Assembly: GCA_903825615.1 (NCBI GenBank)
Contig: CAIKBK010000039.1
Span: 1-7,786 of the forward strand
DNA from: Candidatus Vogelbacteria bacterium
GTDB lineage: Bacteria; Patescibacteriota; Minisyncoccia; Phycocordibacterales; XYD1-FULL-46-19
Direction of reading: 5' to 3'
DNA: 7,786 bases
The position numbers and the translations under genes are program-made. Below, piece after piece: positions 6,241 through 7,786 of this stretch (positions within the stretch are counted from its first letter, which is position 1; every line of letters starts with the position of its first letter). The notes beneath the pieces were generated by a model, which was given only the letters and a program-made list of their open reading frames with translations, did not search any database and was not told the DNA's origin.

Positions 6241-6300
6241 CCCGCCCCCAGTGGCAAACGAACCCAAATCGTTTGTTTACGAGGCGGGTTTGTTGTTTTT
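6241..6300 (+). terminator. Nested-hairpin terminator
   Basis: CCCGCC (6241-6246) pairs with GGCGGG (6283-6288), followed by TTTGTTGTTTTT. Inside, CAAACGA (6255-6261) pairs with TCGTTTG (6269-6275) with loop ACCCAAA. It begins two bases after the TAG stop. The plan of a GC outer stem, internal hairpin and T-tract matches the terminator of the preceding gene. Confidence 0.82.
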
Positions 6301-6318
6301 ATGTTTTTATGGTATAAT
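6290..6318 (+). promoter_or_regulatory. rnpB promoter
   Basis: A perfect TATAAT (6313-6318) lies 17 bases after a weak -35, TTGTTG (6290-6295). The expected start, 6325, is exactly the first base of the rnpB P1 helix. The -35 falls within the T-tract of the preceding terminator. Confidence 0.8.
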
Positions 6319-6324
6319 GAGAAG

Positions 6325-6643
6325 AGCTGGCCAGTAGGCAGTTGCTCCGTGTCGCAAGATGCGGGGAGGAAAGTCCGAACACTTCCTTGGGCGCAAGCCT
6401 AAGGAGCAGGGTAGCGGGTAACACCCGCCTAGGGTAACCTACGAGGTGCGAACAGAAACGACCCGGTTAAGTCCGGCTGAAACGCGCTAAATCCTTACCT
6501 GAGTGCAAGGCCGTGTCCTGCGTAGCTTTACGCGAAGCAGGAAGTGCCGCTCGAGTCCAACAGTAATGTTGGACCCAGATAAATGACTGCCCACGCCTGC
6601 CCGACGGTCGGCGGGACAGAATTCGGCTTATCGCTGGCCAGCT
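6325..6643 (+). ncRNA. rnpB: RNase P RNA (ribozyme subunit), reduced type A
   Basis: This is the catalytic RNA that removes 5' leaders from precursor tRNAs, about 319 nt. P1 is AGCTGGCCAG (6325-6334) with CTGGCCAGCT (6634-6643). P2 is GGCAGT (6337-6342) with ACTGCC (6586-6591). P3 is a simple 9-bp hairpin with a GCAA loop (6345-6366). The universal core is present: GAGGAAAGTCCGAAC (from 6366), ACAGAAAC (from 6452), AGATAAATGACTGCCC, and ACAGAATTCGGCTTATCG near the 3' end. P8 (6414-6428), P9 with a GTAA loop (6430-6441), P18 with a GTAA loop (6555-6574) and a P19-like stem (6596-6615) are visible. An extra GCAA hairpin lies at 6384-6405. P12 is tiny (6463-6476), P13 and P14 seem absent, and no GGT lies in the L15 position. 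The 5' end fits the promoter; the 3' end abuts the terminator hairpin, so it is presumably processed. Confidence 0.97.
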
Positions 6644-6681
6644 AACAAAAAATACGAGGATTGTCCTCGTGTTTTTTGTTA
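6643..6681. terminator. Bidirectional terminator between rnpB and the MerR-like gene
   Basis: ACGAGGA (6654-6660) pairs with TCCTCGT (6664-6670) around loop TTG. The stem continues through a T-G wobble into AAAAAA (6647-6652) with TTTTTT (6672-6677) and on to 6643/6681. The A- and T-flanks make it a terminator on both strands. The TAA stop of the minus-strand gene (6679-6681) lies in the right arm, and the last base of the rnpB P1 helix (6643) is at its left edge. Confidence 0.9.
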
Positions 6682-6894
6682 ATCGGCAAGTTTGGCTCGA
6701 TTGGGCTTCTTGGCCGGTTTTATTTTATGATCGGTCACTAATTTTTGAATTTGCGAGATGCTATAAAGACGATAACCGTTCTTAGTGTCGCGCCGAGAGC
6801 TTAATTTGCCGGATTTATCCCAATTACGCAGGGTCTCAATGGAGACCCCGATAATTTCGCTGGCGGACTTTATTGTAACATAGCCTTTTTCCAC
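6679..6894 (-). CDS. Stand-alone MerR-type HTH DNA-binding protein
   Basis: This 71-residue protein is essentially one MerR/excisionase-like winged helix-turn-helix. YVTIKSASEIIGVSIETLRN (5-24) gives the helix-turn-helix with the usual 'vs..TLR.W...G' signature, and RRDTKNGYRLYS (34-45) gives the wing. Residues 46-53 begin the next helix, and the protein ends in a basic tail (KIKPAKKPNRAK). Full-length MerR regulators add a dimerisation coiled coil and an effector-binding domain; both are missing, as is common for small HTH proteins in candidate phyla and for excisionases. It probably binds DNA as a local regulator; the target is unknown, and the shared promoter region with the divergent membrane-protein gene is one candidate. 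The GTG start is chosen because an in-frame TAG lies 9 codons upstream with no ATG between. No SD is visible. The gene is convergent with rnpB. Confidence 0.85.
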   Translation of the reverse strand: MEKGYVTIKSASEIIGVSIETLRNWDKSGKLSSRRDTKNGYRLYSISQIQKLVTDHKIKPAKKPNRAKLAD

Positions 6895-6923
6895 GTTTTT
6901 GTACTTTGATTTGTCTTGCTTCT

Positions 6924-6933
6924 ATTATATAAT
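6924..6933. promoter_or_regulatory. Palindromic -10 shared by divergent promoters
   Basis: ATTATATAAT is a perfect 10-bp palindrome. It reads TATAAT on the minus strand (6929-6924) toward the MerR-like gene and TATAAT on the plus strand (6928-6933) toward the membrane-protein gene. On the plus strand TTGATT (6906-6911) sits 16 bases upstream. On the minus strand only a weak TTGGCG-type -35 is seen. A second plus-strand -10-like site, TATAAC (6968-6973), lies 5 bases before the ATG at 6979. Confidence 0.5.
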
Positions 6934-6978
6934 AACCCTATTAATCGCCAAAACCTAATATTAATTATATAACAAATT

Positions 6979-7786
6979 ATGGAAAACGAGGCAAAGAAGC
7001 GTTCGCTGTGGACCTTTGATAACGTTGCTTTAATAACTTTAGCGGCTGGTATTTTACTTTTACCGATTTTCAATTTGCCTTGGCTGGGCTTCTCAATTGA
7101 GGTTAGTAAAAGGTTATTACTAGCGGCCGTAGCTTTTGTCGCGTTTATTCTATGGTTGCTGGGGCGGCTTCAAGAAGGACGTTTGATTTTGCCTCGCAAT
7201 TATATTGTGGCCGGTGGTTTTCTTATTGCTTTGACGGCAACTTTGTCAGCCATCTTTTCGGGTGCTTTTTGGAATTCTTTTTCCGGTTTAGGTTTTGAGA
7301 TTGATACAGTTTTGTCACTTTTGACGATGGCGATACTGGTTTTCTTGGTTGGCGTTTATTTCCAATCACGCAAGCGCTTCTTGAGTGTCTATATCGGGAT
7401 ATTTGTCATTGCTTTAATCCTCTTTATCTCTGAGATCTTAGCCTTGCTTATCTTGCGCACAAGTTGGTTTGGTTTTGCTCAACCATTTATCGCTCCTTAT
7501 TTTAACAACTTGGCAACGGGTGTTATTGGTAAATGGTATGACCTGAGTGTCTACGCCGGCTTTATTTTGTTGTCAGCCTTGGTGATGATTGAATTCTTCT
7601 CGCTGAAGGGTATGGCCGTCTTCCGTGGTTTTATTATTGCTTGTTTTGTTCTGGCCCTTTTAGCACTTGGCTTTATCAATTATTGGCCAGTTTGGATTGT
7701 TGTCGGTATTGCCAGTTTGATTATTTTTGTCTACAAAATTTCTTTTTGGGGCATGGATTTGGAAAAAGATTCTCATCAGTTTGGCG
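6979..7786 (+). CDS. Polytopic membrane protein, O-antigen-ligase-like (3' truncated)
   Basis: ATG at 6979 opens a frame that runs off the right edge with no stop, so 269 residues are visible. A short polar start (MENEAKKRSLWTFDN) is followed by about eight hydrophobic helices, roughly at residues 14-33, 44-62, 75-95, 109-128, 134-158, 188-206, 213-232 and 236-253. SAIFSGAFWNSFSGLGFEID (90-109) and GKWYDLSVYAGF (184-195) resemble conserved stretches in large O-antigen ligase/polymerase-like membrane proteins of candidate phyla, which often carry C-terminal TPR repeats; that part is not visible. If so, it would act in the cytoplasmic membrane on surface glycans, but the family call is from pattern memory only. 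No SD precedes the ATG. The gene is divergent from the MerR-like gene and shares its promoter region. Confidence 0.75.
   Translation, partial: MENEAKKRSLWTFDNVALITLAAGILLLPIFNLPWLGFSIEVSKRLLLAAVAFVAFILWLLGRLQEGRLILPRNYIVAGGFLIALTATLSAIFSGAFWNSFSGLGFEIDTVLSLLTMAILVFLVGVYFQSRKRFLSVYIGIFVIALILFISEILALLILRTSWFGFAQPFIAPYFNNLATGVIGKWYDLSVYAGFILLSALVMIEFFSLKGMAVFRGFIIACFVLALLALGFINYWPVWIVVGIASLIIFVYKISFWGMDLEKDSHQFG

Noticed and set aside
6211..6402. Plus-strand ORF of 63 codons running into rnpB
   Set aside because: It crosses a terminator, the rnpB promoter and the conserved RNase P core, so it is a chance frame.

Overview
The window looks like a chromosomal segment of a Candidate Phyla Radiation (Patescibacteria, probably Parcubacteria-like) bacterium. 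This placement rests on protein style, not on a database search. It has a surface protein ending in a characteristic 'YCIYVENG...GEC'-type motif and a Pro/Thr/Glu-rich tail, a secreted lamin-tail plus peptidoglycan-binding protein, a class II ribonucleotide reductase, a stand-alone MerR-type HTH protein and an O-antigen-ligase-like membrane protein. All genes read with the standard bacterial code (stops TAG and TAA, no in-frame TGA needed).

Layout. Bases 1-2339 encode cell-surface proteins: the 3' end of a large surface protein, then a secreted 426-aa protein with a lamin-tail-like domain and a C-terminal peptidoglycan-binding domain. Bases 2479-4842 encode an adenosylcobalamin-dependent ribonucleoside-triphosphate reductase with an N-terminal ATP-cone and all expected active-site cysteines. 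A 270-bp gap follows, with an intrinsic terminator, a long imperfect inverted repeat and a consensus-like promoter. Bases 5000-6300 hold two small genes of unknown function, each with a strong Shine-Dalgarno (SD) sequence and its own nested-hairpin terminator: a single-pass membrane protein and a soluble protein with a CSCAGH motif. Next is rnpB (RNase P RNA, 6325-6643), followed by a hairpin shared with the convergent MerR-like gene on the minus strand. That gene is divergent from a polytopic membrane protein that runs off the right edge.

How the parts fit. The genes do not form one operon. There are several short transcription units with terminators or promoters between them. The most conspicuous features are a reduced RNase P RNA (no P13/P14, rudimentary P12, no GGU in L15), two small genes that differ from their neighbours in translation signals, and compact shared regulatory DNA around rnpB and the MerR-like gene. 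I see no CRISPR array, tRNA, insertion sequence or recognisable phage gene. I found no clearly new multi-gene system; the two small unknown genes are the best candidates for undescribed biology.
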